Assembly (NCBI GenBank): GCA_029204225.1
Contig: CM055106.1
Location: forward strand, 267,981 to 331,980
DNA from: Diphasiastrum complanatum
Lineage: Eukaryota; Streptophyta; Lycopodiopsida; Lycopodiales; Lycopodiaceae
Direction of reading: 5' to 3'
DNA: 64,000 nt
Below are positions 23,700-37,700 of this stretch, in pieces (within the stretch, counting starts at the first letter, position 1; every line of letters starts with the position of its first letter). The translations under genes and the position numbers were made by a program. The notes beneath the pieces are model-generated. The model saw only the letters and a list, made by a program, of their open reading frames with translations. It did no database searches and was not told where the DNA came from.

Positions 23700-23812
23700 G
23701 ATGTCTTGATTGCAAAAGGTAAAAGGCAAGGGAAGTTGTTCAAACTATATGCTTGTGTTATTGCTAACCAAGTTGGATGTATGGCAAGTGAGCAAATACC
23801 TACTCAAGAGGT
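23700..23812 (+). pseudogene. continuation of the split copia gag-pol
   Basis: After the second GATGT (23700-23704) the text matches 26351 onward (GGTAAAAG-CAAGGGAAGTTGTTCAAACT), the pre-integrase part of the relative at 23929-27060. It carries on the reading broken at 18484. It ends near 23812, where minus-strand copia gag sequence begins. Confidence 0.85.
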
Positions 23813-23928
23813 TTTTTCCTCTCGTTGTAGATCCGGATATGACACTCCTTGATGTCATGATTGGCTCTCTTGCAATATCTACAGAAAAGCTTTTTTCGTG
23901 ATCCACTATTCTCACCTTGAGTGTGAGG
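23813..23928 (-). pseudogene. minus-strand copia gag, zinc-knuckle part (left of insertion)
   Basis: The minus strand gives ENSGSRKKLFCRYCKRANHDIKECHIR, split here as KKLFCRYCK and RANHDIKECHIR: a CCHC knuckle CX2CX4HX4C. It is the continuation of the gag at 27061-27750, separated by the element at 23929-27060. Its last bases, TGAGG, are one copy of that element's target duplication. Confidence 0.82.
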
Positions 23929-24579
23929 TGTGAAAGATTCAACTAGTTTTCTCACATTTTGCTATATTTCCATATTTGGCATATTAAGACCAAAAATTGT
24001 TTTAGACTTAGAGATTGACTTTTCAAAGTTCAATAGTCTAAATTTCATTTGAATAAACACTTTTTGAAATTGTGGAAAAGTTAGAATGCGAGTTTGAGTG
24101 GATTCAAATTTGAATAGTTGGGTACATTGAATCTAGACCCAAAATTAGTAAGGTTAGCATTTTGGAGGAAAATCCAAGTGGCCAAATAGGGTTTGGACCG
24201 GTTATAAAAGGATGTAACTCATGGAGAGAGCTATCTTCTCTCTTCTCTATCTCATTTCATGCTTATACATGGTCCTCTTGGGTTCTACTATCCATTGGTG
24301 CACCATCTTGGTGATTGCTTGCAATTCTATGTGTAGAATGATCTATATTTGTTATTTTTGGATCCACACGTGTGAAATACAGTAGCTTGTTGGTTTTTTA
24401 TAGACAATAATAGTACTTTTTCATTTCATTCAAGTTTGATCAAGTTCTATTAGAGTTTGCATCTCATTTTGTGTGTAGATGCTGATTTTTTCTACATTGA
24501 TGAGATTGGTAGTGTATTTCTCTTTCTAACCAAAGATCATTCAAGTAGATTGGATCATAATGATCTAAAGTCTTTCACA
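23929..24579 (+). repeat. 5' LTR (651 bp)
   Basis: Starts TGTGAAAGATTC and ends GTCTTTCACA. A TATA-like TTATAAAAGG at 24203-24212 suits the element promoter. The last 422 bp match 26649-27060 with one 10-bp difference at 24169-24178. Confidence 0.93.
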
Positions 24580-24591
24580 TGGTATCAGAGC
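24580..24591 (+). other. copia primer binding site
   Basis: TGGTATCAGAGC directly after the LTR end CACA; initiator tRNA-Met type. Confidence 0.93.
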
Positions 24592-25180
24592 TTGTATTTC
24601 AGTTTATGAAAAAGGAGATCAGATCTATCAATGATTTGGTGAAGATATCAAGTCTAGAGCATGCTAGAGAGGATTCTACACCAAAATCAAGTTTTTTGCT
24701 TTTGTAGATTGGATCTTTTGTAGATCAAAACCCTATATAGGTCAATATACTTGATCAATTCTGATTTATGAATTCACATACTGGATTTGGCCGATTTTTG
24801 GATCATTGGATCAGCCTAAGTGGTGGCCTATAGATTGCATATCAAAATTTCAGCATTTGCATGTAGATTTGGAATAGTCATTTTTTTGTGATTTTGTCAA
24901 AACCCTAATTTTGATTGGATCTCTAGATAATGAGGTTGCCGGACTTTATTTGAGTGTGTTTCAATCCTAGGAAGTGGCAAAAGTCATTAGATTGAGGATA
25001 AATCATAGGTTGATCAAGATTCCATGATTCTATGTGTTGATTTGCTTGGTATAAGTGCTGGAAGAGAATTTTTGAGATAGTTTCAAATCTTGGTGATTTC
25101 TTTTGAAAGCATTTGTTGTTGTTCAAAAGAGTGCTTTGTTCATTGAAACAGGTTGAAAGATAAGATCAAATCATTGCTAC

Positions 25181-26700
25181 ATGACAACCTCAATTGGAGT
25201 CATGTTGGATGCCAATGATATGCTCACCTCAAGTAACTATTCATTGTGAAAAGTGAGGATGGAGTCACTTCTTGAGATGAATGATATTTTGGATATTGTT
25301 GTAGGTTTGGAGGAGAGACCAACAACACAACAAGAAAATGAGGTATGACAAGAGGGCCAAGAAGGCTCTACACATGATAAAGATGAATGTTACCAATGAG
25401 CTTCTCAAGGAAGTTGGTAAGTGCACATCATCTTTGGAAGCTTGGAATTCATTGAAGAAGCTTTATGAATCCAAGTCTATTTCTAGAGTGTTGCCTCTAA
25501 GAAGGCAAATTTTTTCTTGTTTGCAAAAGAATGAAGAAAGTCCAAGTACTTTTGTTTTGAGAATGAAAGCATTGAACGATGAGTTGGCTTGCATTGATGA
25601 AAGCATTAAGGAAGGAGAGCTTATTCAAGTATTTCTGAATGGCTTGTTGGATGCTCATGCTAACATTGTTCAAAGTATTGCTATTCAAAAGACTTTGCCA
25701 AGTTTGATGGATCTTCAAGAGATCTTGATCAATGAGGAATATAGGCTTCAAGCAAAAGGTGGATCTACATCAACACTTCAAGATGATGCTATGTTCACAA
25801 AAGGCAAAACCAAAAGTAAGTGGTCTAAAGGGCAAGATCAAGTGGATGATTCTTCAAGTGAAAAAAAGAAGGATAGATCAAAGCTCATGTGCTTCTATTG
25901 TGGCATCAAAGGACACTTTGCAAGTGAGTGCTACAAGAAGAAGAGATATCAAGGAGACAAGTAAGGTAATCTTACTCTTGATGAGGATGGTTTGGATGTT
26001 CAAGATGCAAATGATGATGCTTTTTTGATGTCTTCATGTATGCTTGCTAAAGATGGATATCTAGATCCTTGGTGGATTGATAGTGGAGCAAGTTTACACA
26101 TGACCTTTCACAAAGAGTACTTCACTTCTTTGTTGGGATATGGAGATGACAAGAGGGTGATCTACATGGCCAATGATGGCGAGTGTGCAATCAAAGGGAT
26201 TGGCACAATTCCTATTTCTCTCTCTACAAATAGGAATGTTCATTTGGAGGATGTCTTGCTTATTCCATCTATTACCAAGAAATAAATTAGTGTGAGCCAA
26301 ATGCTAAGTAAAGGCCTCAAGGTGGAGTTTGATGGAGATGCTTGTTTGATCAAAAGGAAGGATGTCTTGATTGGAAAAGGTAAAAGACAAGGGAAGTTGT
26401 TCAAACTAGATGCTTGTGTTATTGCTAACCATGTTAAATGTGTTGCAAGGGAGCAAATTCTATTCAAGAGGTTTGGCACAAGAAGATGGGACACCTCAAC
26501 TTCTAGTCATTGGAGGTAATGACAAGGAAGAAGGTTGTGATTGGTTTTCCAAGTTTCTTAAGTGATTTCAATCATGTTTGTGAGTCTTGTGCTTTGTCTA
26601 AGTCACATAGACTACCTTATACTAGATCTATTTCTAGATCTACAAAGCCATTTTGGAGGTGGCCAAATAGGGTTTGGACCTGTTATAAAAGGATGTAACT
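25181..26700 (+). pseudogene. copia gag, protease and start of pre-integrase region
   Basis: From about 25181: MLTSSNYSL-stop-KVRM, then an open frame at 25338-25964 with HMIKMNVTNELLKEVGKC, LPLRRQIFSCLQKNEESPS and the CCHC knuckle CFYCGIKGHFASECYKKK. A TAA ends it at 25964. The frame resumes with WWIDSGASLHMTF (aspartic protease, about 26070-26106), DGECAIKGIGTIPIS, then pre-integrase ESCALSKSHRLPYTRS near 26582-26629. At 26649 coding passes directly into LTR sequence. At least three stops or frameshifts are present. Confidence 0.9.
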
Positions 26701-27060
26701 CGTGGAGAGAGCTATCTTCTATCTTTTCTATCTCATTTCATGCCTATACATGGTTATCTTGGATTCTACTATCCATTGGTGCACTATCTTGGTGATTGCT
26801 TGCAATTCTATGTGTAGAATGATCTATATTTGTTATTTTTGGATCCACACATGTGAAATACAGTAGCTTGCTGGTTTTGTATGGACAACAACAGTACTTT
26901 TTCATTTCATTCAAGTTTGATCATGTTCTTTTAGAGTTTGCATCTCATTTTGTGTGTAGATGCTGATTTTTTTTACATTGGTGAGATTGGTAGTGTATTT
27001 CTCTTTCTAACCAAAGATCATTCAAGTAGATTGGATCATAATGATCTGAAATCTTTCACA
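26649..27060 (+). repeat. truncated 3' LTR
   Basis: 412 bp matching 24158-24579; the first 229 bp of the LTR are missing. The junction word CATTTTGGAGG is present both at the end of the pre-integrase coding and inside the 5' LTR at 24158-24168. Confidence 0.9.
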
Positions 27061-27750
27061 TGAGGTTTCTGTTGTTGCTGTTGCACTTGATTCTTGCCCT
27101 TGGAGTAGTCTTTCTTCTTGCTGTATAGAGCCATGGATTTGTCTTTGATAGACAAGCTGTTAGACTTTCTCCACATTTCTTCTTAAAGAAGATGACCGAT
27201 CACCTTTTGAAGAGTGAGGTCGGGTTGTGTGGAGATCATCACCACAAAGTGTTCATACGACTTTGGAAGAGAAGAAAACAAGGTCATAACGGCATCATCA
27301 TCTTGAATAGAACATCCTATAACTGATTACTGATCCAATAAAGACTTGAAGTTGTTGATGTGAGAAGTGATGATAGTAGAATCAGACATGCTAATAGTAA
27401 AGAACTTCCTTCTAAAATGTAGTGGTTACATCATGAGTCTCATAGAGATTTGATAACAAATCTAATGTATCCTTAGAGGTTTTGCATGTGGTAACATGAG
27501 ATATTTGGGAGTCGGCCAGATTGAGTGTGATACATGCTAGGGCCTTCTGATCTTTAATCTTCCATGCCTTTGCTTGATCACCATCTTCTGGTTTTAGGTC
27601 AGCACCTTCTGCTGCATCCCAAAGATCTCTATCTATCAACATCATCCGGAGTTTTAACTTTCAGATATAGAAGTTAGAACCATTGAACTTGTCAATGATT
27701 CTAGCCTCGTTGGATGATGACGAAAAGTTACCTATATGAGACATACTAAT
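27061..27750 (-). pseudogene. minus-strand copia gag (right of insertion)
   Basis: Reading leftward: DRDLWDAAEGADLKPEDGD, KIKDQKALACITLNLADSQI, SKDTLDLLSNLYETHDV, then KKFFTISMSDSTIITSHI-like and FSSLPKSYEHFVVMISTQ, ending with a Gln-rich tract at 27065-27090. The zinc knuckle continues at 23928-23813. An in-frame stop (near 27320) and a frame change near 27412 make it inactive. Flanked on the right by a primer binding site and LTR. Confidence 0.85.
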
Positions 27751-27798
27751 CAGTAATACAAATAGAACACACTTAATCTCTCGGTTTATATGAGCTAT

Positions 27799-27810
27799 GC
27801 TCCGATACCA
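27799..27810 (-). other. degraded copia primer binding site
   Basis: Minus strand TGGTATCGGAGC, one base from the canonical site, immediately right of the gag just described. Confidence 0.7.
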
Positions 27811-29195
27811 AGATAGAAGAACGTGAAAGAAGAAGAGAGTAGGAATATTGCGGAACAGCTCTCCCGTTACAATCAGCTGCTAGATGCAAAAACAGTCTAA
27901 TAGAAAGCTTATGCTAAATATAATCACATCCTTTTGGTGTTCGAATTGTCCAACGGGATCTTAAAAATTAATTCATACTAAAAAACGAGAGTACAGTCCA
28001 CCGAAGAGATTAGAAATGGTTTATGTGTGGTATTACTGAAAAATAGATTCAATGAGAAGTTTGGTTATGGAATAGATAGAAAGAGCAGTATGATATCGCG
28101 AGTTCCTGAGGTGTCAAAGATAGCCATCGTCTAATAAAAAACTGAGTCATCGTAGACGTTCGTGTTCTGATCAGAGTGAGTAAACAAGCGCGATCAAACA
28201 TCGATAGAGTACATTCAATCACAATAAACATTCATCTACGTTATACATAGATAGAAAAGTGTATTGCTGTTATATTACACTGAAAAACAACAATGACGGT
28301 TACAACCAAAATGACGACATAACTGGGAGGCTCAAATAATATGTCTTATGGACAGAACGTCTCTTGTAATCTGTGTTGGGATGATCTATTTATAGATTAC
28401 ATCCATGTATTAACTACATTAAATGTTTGTCACCTTATTAGGTAAGCTGTTGTACTTAGAAGTATATGGCTTTTGTGACATCTGTACATAATATATACTG
28501 TTAACCCGTAGGGAATGTTGATGTGGTCGATGACGTCGCAAATTCTCTCACTTCGCATTTTAGGGGAAGTGGTTTTCTCTCACTTCACAAATTATGGGAA
28601 GTGGATGGGAACATCCCTCGTTCAAAATAGACAACCTTCGGCATTTTCTCTCTCTTCGGGGTTTTCGCGAAAAAGCTGAAGGTGCCCAAAAGCCGAAGGT
28701 GTTAAAAACAGCTAAACTTTTGAACTGCACAAGTTAAACTTTTGAACTATACAAGTTTCGCGAAACTGCCGCGAAACAGTTTAAACTGTTGAACTATGCT
28801 AGTTTCGCAAAATTGTCGTGAACATAGTTCATTTCTGCAGACTGTCGCGAAAGTAATGTATTTTTGCAGACTTGTTCTAAATGCAACTTTGCGGAAGTCC
28901 TTGAAGATGTCCAAGTCTTCAATGACTTCAAGTTATTAAACTTAACATCTGAACTTGAAATTATGACAGGATTGGTCACCCTTTGCTGGAGATCAGTCGG
29001 AAGCCCGTTGTAGACATTCTTCAAATAAATTGGCTGTCGGAGTTTGTGATTCTTGCAAGTATCAGATGAGCAGACATTGAACCCAGAATAGGTTTCACCT
29101 GACCCTAGATCAAAGATCAATAAACGTGCAGGAAGAATCATGAAATAGAAATTAGTCATTCACCAAGGAGACAATTGTGGGCTTAATTTTCAACA
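27811..29195 (-). repeat. 5' LTR of minus-strand copia, inserted in a host gene fragment
   Basis: On the minus strand it starts TGTTGAAAATTAAGCCC at 29195. The inner end near 27811 has lost its CA. The outer 230-360 bp align with 13070-13426 (shared GGAAGTC(C/T)TTGAAGATG, CCCTTTGCTGGAGATCAG, CACCAAGGAGACAA), while the rest does not, so these are related but separate families. The outer edge falls inside zinc-ribbon coding. Confidence 0.65.
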
Positions 29196-29363
29196 GAAGG
29201 CCACAATTCTCGCAGTAAACGGCCGTCCTCTTGGCAGGCCAGCGCCAGAGAGGAATGAAAAATGCTCGAAAAACATTATCGTATTGCATGATAGTAGAGG
29301 CATCTGATCCACGTCGCAAATACTTTGCATTCTTCTCCAGCACTTGGCGCACATCAGGGCTCA
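29196..29363 (-). pseudogene. zinc-ribbon (zinc_ribbon_15-like) gene fragment broken by an LTR
   Basis: The minus-strand frame reads SPDVRQVLEKNAKYLRRGSD, ASTIMQYDNVFRAFFIPLWR and WPAKRTAVYCENCGLL. This resembles a small plant protein family with a CX2C-(about 35)-CX2C zinc ribbon and a FF(V/I)P(V/L)W(R/K)WP core. The first Cys pair is replaced by Tyr and Arg, each one base from a TGT codon; the second pair (YCENCG) is intact. The frame then runs straight into LTR sequence at 29195. No start codon is visible, and a stop lies just upstream, so this would be an internal or second exon. Family from memory; function in plants not known to me. Confidence 0.6.
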
Positions 29364-29494
29364 CTCAATCCATCCATCAATCAATTGCATTCATCAGATC
29401 CACGATCAGATCAAGCAAAACTCCCAATCTATCAAATGCAAATCGATAGTATTCCTTCACCGGATTTCAAGCCGATCTCATGATGCATTTATTG

Positions 29495-31455
<1,961 letters not shown>

Positions 31456-31705
31456 ATGTGGACATTCAAGCAATGTTGGCTTGATAAACCGGCCATGGTT
31501 GAAAAGATCCCTTATGTGCGTCAGAGTTCAAACAGGCTACCAGGCAAGGAATTTGTACGCCTTCAAAGCAGGCTGTTGAAGGCCACCAGCAAGAAAACCC
31601 TGCTACAATTGCTAGTGGCTGCCGGAGTTATGTGGTTTTGTTGGCTGCTTCTTATTTCAGTTCTGCTCTTATGGTCATGTGGATCCATCTCAGTCACCTC
31701 TGCAG
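31456..31705 (+). CDS. DUF616 gene exon 1: N-terminus and membrane anchor
   Basis: Begins [12 protein letters not shown]. The first ATG after the in-frame stop at 31426-31428 is at 31456. A basic stretch ([12 protein letters not shown]) precedes a hydrophobic segment of about 24 residues ([15 protein letters not shown] and on), residues about 53-78, suiting a signal anchor. Ends TCTGCAG with donor GTACTG at 31706, phase 1. Confidence 0.8.
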
Positions 31706-31722
31706 GTACTGTATGAGAGATC

Positions 31723-31756
<34 letters not shown>

Positions 31757-34700
31757 CTGATTGGATAATGTCTTATTATTCTAAGATTTTTTTAATGAGT
31801 AGTTCCAATTAGAAATCCAATAACCTTTTTTTCATCACATACGTTTGAGAATTTCTAAACTTCATGTCGAACTTGCATAAACCTTTCAAACTCAAATGTT
31901 TGAAGGTTGCAAATGTTTTTTGGCAGCTCACATGAAATTTTTTATATCAACTTCCAATAATGTTTTCTCTTGTGCATTGTGATGTTCCGAACTCTAAAGT
32001 GTGATACACATTTTGAAGCTACCTTGTCCTTAAAACTGCCATGAAAATATGTCCATCCTAAATTAGGGTTATTTTTGATGAACTGTTTTGCAGATTTTTA
32101 GACTTAATGTCGAACTTACTTATGTCTTTGCAAACTCAAATGTTTGAATTGCAAGAAGCAAATAGGTCACTTTGTCGAGAAGGTGGACAATTTGAACTTT
32201 TCACTGCTGCATTGGCAACTCATGCCAGGAATGTTGGTTGGTACATAGATTCTGGTGCCTCTAAACACATGACTCCACATCGAGATTGTTGATGATCTAA
32301 TCATCACAGGTAGCATTTATTGTTGAGGTTAAAAAGGATCTTTCACGTGAATTTGGCATGAAAGATTTGGGCTTGATACATTATTGCCTAGGATTAGAAG
32401 TTTGGAGGAAACATTATATTCTTTTTATATCCCAGGCAAAATATGCAAATTAGCTTTTTCAAAGATTCCATATGTAGGATTGCAAGCCTATAGCCACTCC
32501 CAGTGATACAAGTAATAAGCCATCCATGGATGGTGGGACATCAATTGTAGAGGAAACACTATAGTGTCAATTGGTGGGTAGCTTGATATATCCTACAAAT
32601 ACCAGACGAGACATGTTGCAAGTCGGTTTATGAGTAAATCTATAGAGGCACACTGGAAATCAACCAAGCGGATTTTGAGGTATGTAAAAGAAACTTTTAG
32701 ATATGGCATAGGTTACACGGATGATGGAAACCCTCAATTGAAAGGTTATTTTGATGCGGATTGGGTAGGAGACAAAGGATGATCGTAGATCAACAACATG
32801 TTATTCATTTATTTCACCTGTGTTCAGGGGCAGTTTTTGGGTGTAGCAAGAAACAACATACGATAGCATTGTCTTTGACATACAGGGCGACTACGAGGGC
32901 CACCTCCGAGCCTATATGGTTGAGGCGCTTGTTGGGTGATATGCAGATTGCTCAAGTGATTACTATAATGATGTATTGTGATAATTAGAGTTGCATTCAG
33001 CTTGCGAAGAATCCCGTATACCATGCTAGGACAGAACACATTGAGGTCGACTAGCACGTCATACGGGAGAAAGTGCATATAGTGGGGAAATTCAGCTCGA
33101 GTTCTGTGGCACCGAAGATTTGATTGCAGGCATCTTCACTAAGCCGCTTAGTTTAAGAGAAATTTGAAAAGTTTTGACTCATTGAATAAATAGCCATTAA
33201 GTGGGGGTGTTGAAATATAATGCCTATTTCAACCTCTAGGCACTTACAGGGTTTTATGTCATGCATTTGTCATGGGGGCAATTTCAATGTAAATACATTG
33301 TACCCCTCTTTGTAAGTTAAAATAAGTGCAAGTTGGGTCCAAGTGGCCGAGTGTGCATGCCATGTGGCATACGATTCAAGTTGGTGATGACAACTCAATA
33401 GTTCCTAATTACGTAAGGGAGGATTCACCCTCAAGGAGGCCCATGCCCTCCTCTCTCAATCAATCAAGCATTTAGAGCTCCTAACCTTGGTTTCTTGTGG
33501 TGGTTAAGCTTTCCTTGTATTGTTGATGCTTCCATAGCTAGTTTCCTTCAAGCTTTTATTTGTTGTTTGTTATTGAGGTTAAGATACTTCATAGATTGGC
33601 CCATATGTTCATCGACTAGATCGTGCTAGATTATGTCCCACTTGATGTCAAGACAAATTTGGAACCAGCACATGAACAAGCAACCATGACTCGGTTGGTA
33701 ATTGGGAATCTACTTGACAATTACTTTTATTCGCATTGAATCCCTAGTGATACTAGTTCGGATAAGACAAGCAAGTTCCTACCTCATGAACAGGTTACTA
33801 TAAAAAACAGTTCAGAAAGGCAAGAAATCTTGGATCTTTACACTTGGATTGCTACCAACACAAAGCTTTAGATGCTCCCTGATAACTTCGTATTCTCAAA
33901 TTGATGAAGTAGAATAATGATTTGCTTGTTACCATGAAATGTCTTCCCTTTCAAAGACCAGTTGACCTACTGTTGTTCCTGAAGATCAACTAGTGACCTG
34001 ACCACGTTTCAGCTTTGCTCCTACAAGCTAAACGCCCCTCAATAGAAGAACTTCACTAGTAGAACTAAACTCCCTCTTAGTGGTGACCTGTTGTTGAATG
34101 AAACTTCTTACAGCTCCGTTTGTCGTGAATGTTTTCGGTATCTGCGAATCCCCCATAGAGCTTGTCAGAACTACCACCTGCAACAATAAACTTGTCATTT
34201 GCCACCACAATAAGATATCGTGAAGCACAAACTTCACAAAATTGCTTTGTTGTACTGCAACAACCATCTCCTCAAGTCCTCCCCTATGTAGCCATCTCAG
34301 TATAAATTGTTCAAGTAACTTAGACTTGAATATCGTTCATTAACCTAGATATGGACCCACAGCCTATATGACAAGACACACTATACAACTTCATCTTAGG
34401 TTTGAATAGCTGCAAAACAAGTTAGCTTGTTCTTCAAGCTATGTATTCCTCATAAATAGAACCTCATGCACTATAACACACCATGTAGCAAACACTTGTA
34501 TGCAACACAAATTAACATGCAACACCTGCATGTATCTGCAATCTTCACTTGCATGCATGGCATCACCTTCCAAGCAATGTTTGCTCCTCATACTCGCCAA
34601 GAATTCTAATCAAGAACCACCCACCTTTGAGTAGTATCCGGTGACCGATGCAAATTTGATCCAATCAACCAGTCAGATCCGCCAAGGTCGAGTTTTTCCA

Positions 34701-37700
34701 CTCAGTGTTTCTATAGTTGGTGTGATGAAGAAATCTTCTTTGTCAGTTACCTTTCATTGGATCTAGTCATGCCAAAACTCTGGCCTGGAGCAATGCCTTG
34801 TTAGCTCCCCCTTCAAACAACCTTCTTGCAACGAATCTTCTAGCTTGATGTGCAAATTTGCTTTCGTGTAGCAGCACTGAGTGTAGGTTGCAATTTGATC
34901 TGCAAATCTCGGACTTGTCCAATATTTGAAATCGATGGCCTGAAACAATTTATTGGTGCTCAGCACTTACTCTTGCCGTGTAGCTACTTTCACTTGCAAT
35001 GAACAGATCAATAGTGAAATTGTGGAGCGAGTCTGGATCTGTAGCAATCTTTAGTAGCAGCCTTTTGTAGTGACCCCTCTCCACTCATGTAGTAGTAAGC
35101 TTCTGATCAGTAACGAGCTTGTTGGCAATGATTTTCCAACTCATATGAGAGCAACTTTCAACATAAAGAAGCCTGCTACTTGGAAATGTAGTGATTACTT
35201 CCTGGCAAACCGAGCATGTGAGCCTCAACGCACGTGTAGCAATGCTTCCCCAATCAAGTCTTGTTCAGCCCCCAATTATGCGAATAAGATTTCTTTTTTG
35301 TATTGTGACTGCAAACCAGTGAAGATAATGTTTGCCTCAAGCAGCACTATTTTCTTGGTTGTTGCAAATCTTCGAGTGGATACAAAGCTATAGTTCTTCT
35401 TTCTTAGGACGGATCATACCAAAAGACCAAGAAAAAAATACCTAGTAGATGGACAAAGACGTCTTATCAATCTCTTTAGTCCTGTTTTCTCCCACAATAC
35501 TGTAAAACTTCTAATGTTGGCCTGGGCTGGTTTACAGGATGGGTGCAATGTAGATAACGTAGTCCTGCTTGTGTGCCAGCCAAGTTTAGTTGCAGCTTTC
35601 AGCCAGGCGTGCACGATGTGCCAAATGTAGATGCAACAATCTGCTGAGTCCTTTAGCGATTTAAGTAAGGTGACGCAACCTCTCAACCCTAACTCCATCC
35701 AACTTCTCTTTGATGCAGCAATCCTTTCGTGTGACTATGTGCTGCCAGCGATGGCTTTCCGTTAGAAATATGCCTTGCTGTATTGTCCTCATCCTTGGAG
35801 CGATGATTTTCCTTGTCTTGATCCTTGGCGTGCAACACTTTGCTCCAATACTAAAAGATCAAATTTTCCTTGTTGCAGCAACCCAACTCATGCAACAATT
35901 CTACGAACTCATGTAATAGAGATCAAGTGACAGTCTTGGCTCAACAAACTACAGTAGAAATGTTTCAAGTAGCAATAACTTTTGACCTTGCAATGTTAAC
36001 TTATTACCTGGCAGCACACACCTTCTTTAATAGCTTGTAGTGCTTGCGTTGGTAGGTGGGACAACAACGGATCTTTTAAGTTTGGGTGCCTACATGCACA
36101 AGTCAACGATCTTCTTGTTAGACTAGGCAAGATGCGTTTGACCAACTCCTCCCAAGTTACGTTGGATCTTCACCTAGTTTGCGCTGGACAACGTTAGCGC
36201 GTCCCATGAGTTAATCTCTCCTCCCTTCTTATTTATTTTTTTTGTCCTTCTTTGATCTCCCTTGGATCTTTATGTTGGAAGAAGGAAGGGAAGAGGAAGA
36301 GTCGATAAGTCGAAATCTATGGACGAACAATCGAGCGCAGCGGAATGATCCTTCTTCCTTATGCATGACTACGCTATCATAAATCAAACAAAGCTATCAT
36401 GACAATCTCTACATTTGATCTTTTAGCAACTAACTTTGAAACCATTAGTACTAATGTGGTTTCGTAGCCAAATAATTACAGAGTGAAGTGATGTTTAGAA
36501 TATGGCAATATAGGTGGTCTGCGATCTCTTGTCGATTTTCTAGGAGATGAGCGAAGTTGATTATTCTCATTGTTCTGTGGTTGCTGAGCTGCAAAATCTT
36601 CTTCGGATTCGCTGTTGATAAGCTGTTCGTTTGAAGTAGACGAGCTAGGACCTTCAATAGGATCAGTCGACTTGGGAACATAAATGTTCGATATTTTGGG
36701 AATGTCGGATAGTTCGACTGTATGAGCTTTGCCCTTTCCTTTGAGGTCGATGAATTGATCTTTCGTTGAAGACGATATCTCGACTGGTGAATATCTTCGA
36801 CTCGACAGGATAATACAACTTATAAGCTTAATCTGAAGTAGTGTAGCTGATGAAAATAGATTTGATACTGTGGAAGTCGAGCTTCTTCCTGATATCTTGC
36901 GGTATCTGCGCATAAGCGATACATCCAAAAACGCGTAGGTTTGATAATGATGGTTTGGAGCCTGTCCAAACTTCATAAGGTGTTTTGTCTCAGAGACCTT
37001 TAGTCGGACATCTATTCTGGATATAAGCTGCAGTGGAAACAACTTCAGCCCAAAAGACTTTTGGAAGTGTTGCATGAGCAAGCATACACTTGGCCGATTC
37101 GACTAAGGTTTTGTTCTTTCTCTCAGCAAGTCCATTCGACTGAGGCGAATAGGAGGCAATGAACTGTTGCTTGATACCGTTGTGAAGGCAATACTCCTTG
37201 AATTTGGTAGAGATGTACTCTCCCCCATTGTCGGACCTCAGTGCTGTAATTTTCTTGCCAATTTCCATTTCTGCACGCTCATTGAATTGTCGAGAGATTT
37301 TGAAAGCCTCTGATTTTTGCTAAATAAACAACTGTTCTTCTGGAATATTCGTCAATGAAGGTAATGAAATACTTTGCATCAAGGAACGACGGAGTTTGCA
37401 TTGGACCACATATATGTGAATGAACAACGTCTAGAACATCTTTTGCTGCATGCCTATGACTTGATCTAAAAGGAATTCTGGTCTGTTTTCCAAGGATGCA
37501 GCTATGACAGACAGGGAGGTCGACTTTGTTGGTTGGATAGTGGAGATCAAGTGTTAAGGATTGTCTAGACATGTTCGACACAGATGTATGATTCAAGTGT
37601 CCTAATCTATAATGCCAAAGTAATGCCTTATTGACTAGAACAGAAGTTTTCAAGGCTTGACTTGTGTTTAGAGCTTTTCTTCTTCCGTCGCTTAGAACCT

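Larger units (their letters stand above)
23929..27060 (+). mobile_element. Ty1/copia, 3.1 kb, lacking integrase, RT and RNase H
   Basis: Bounded by TGAGG duplications at 23924-23928 and 27061-27065. The 5' LTR is complete. The internal region keeps leader, gag, zinc knuckle, protease and the start of the pre-integrase region, then jumps into the middle of the 3' LTR. The LTR ends form an inverted repeat TGTGAAAGA...TCTTTCACA. It is inserted into the gag of a minus-strand copia. It cannot encode its own replication enzymes. Confidence 0.93.

Noticed and set aside
11796-29195. A single giant copia with 5' LTR at 27811-29195, gag at 27.1-27.8 kb, RT at 13.4-15 kb and 3' LTR at 11796-13426
   Set aside because: Attractive because orientation and order fit, but the two LTRs match only over their outer few hundred bases and differ elsewhere, so they belong to different families.
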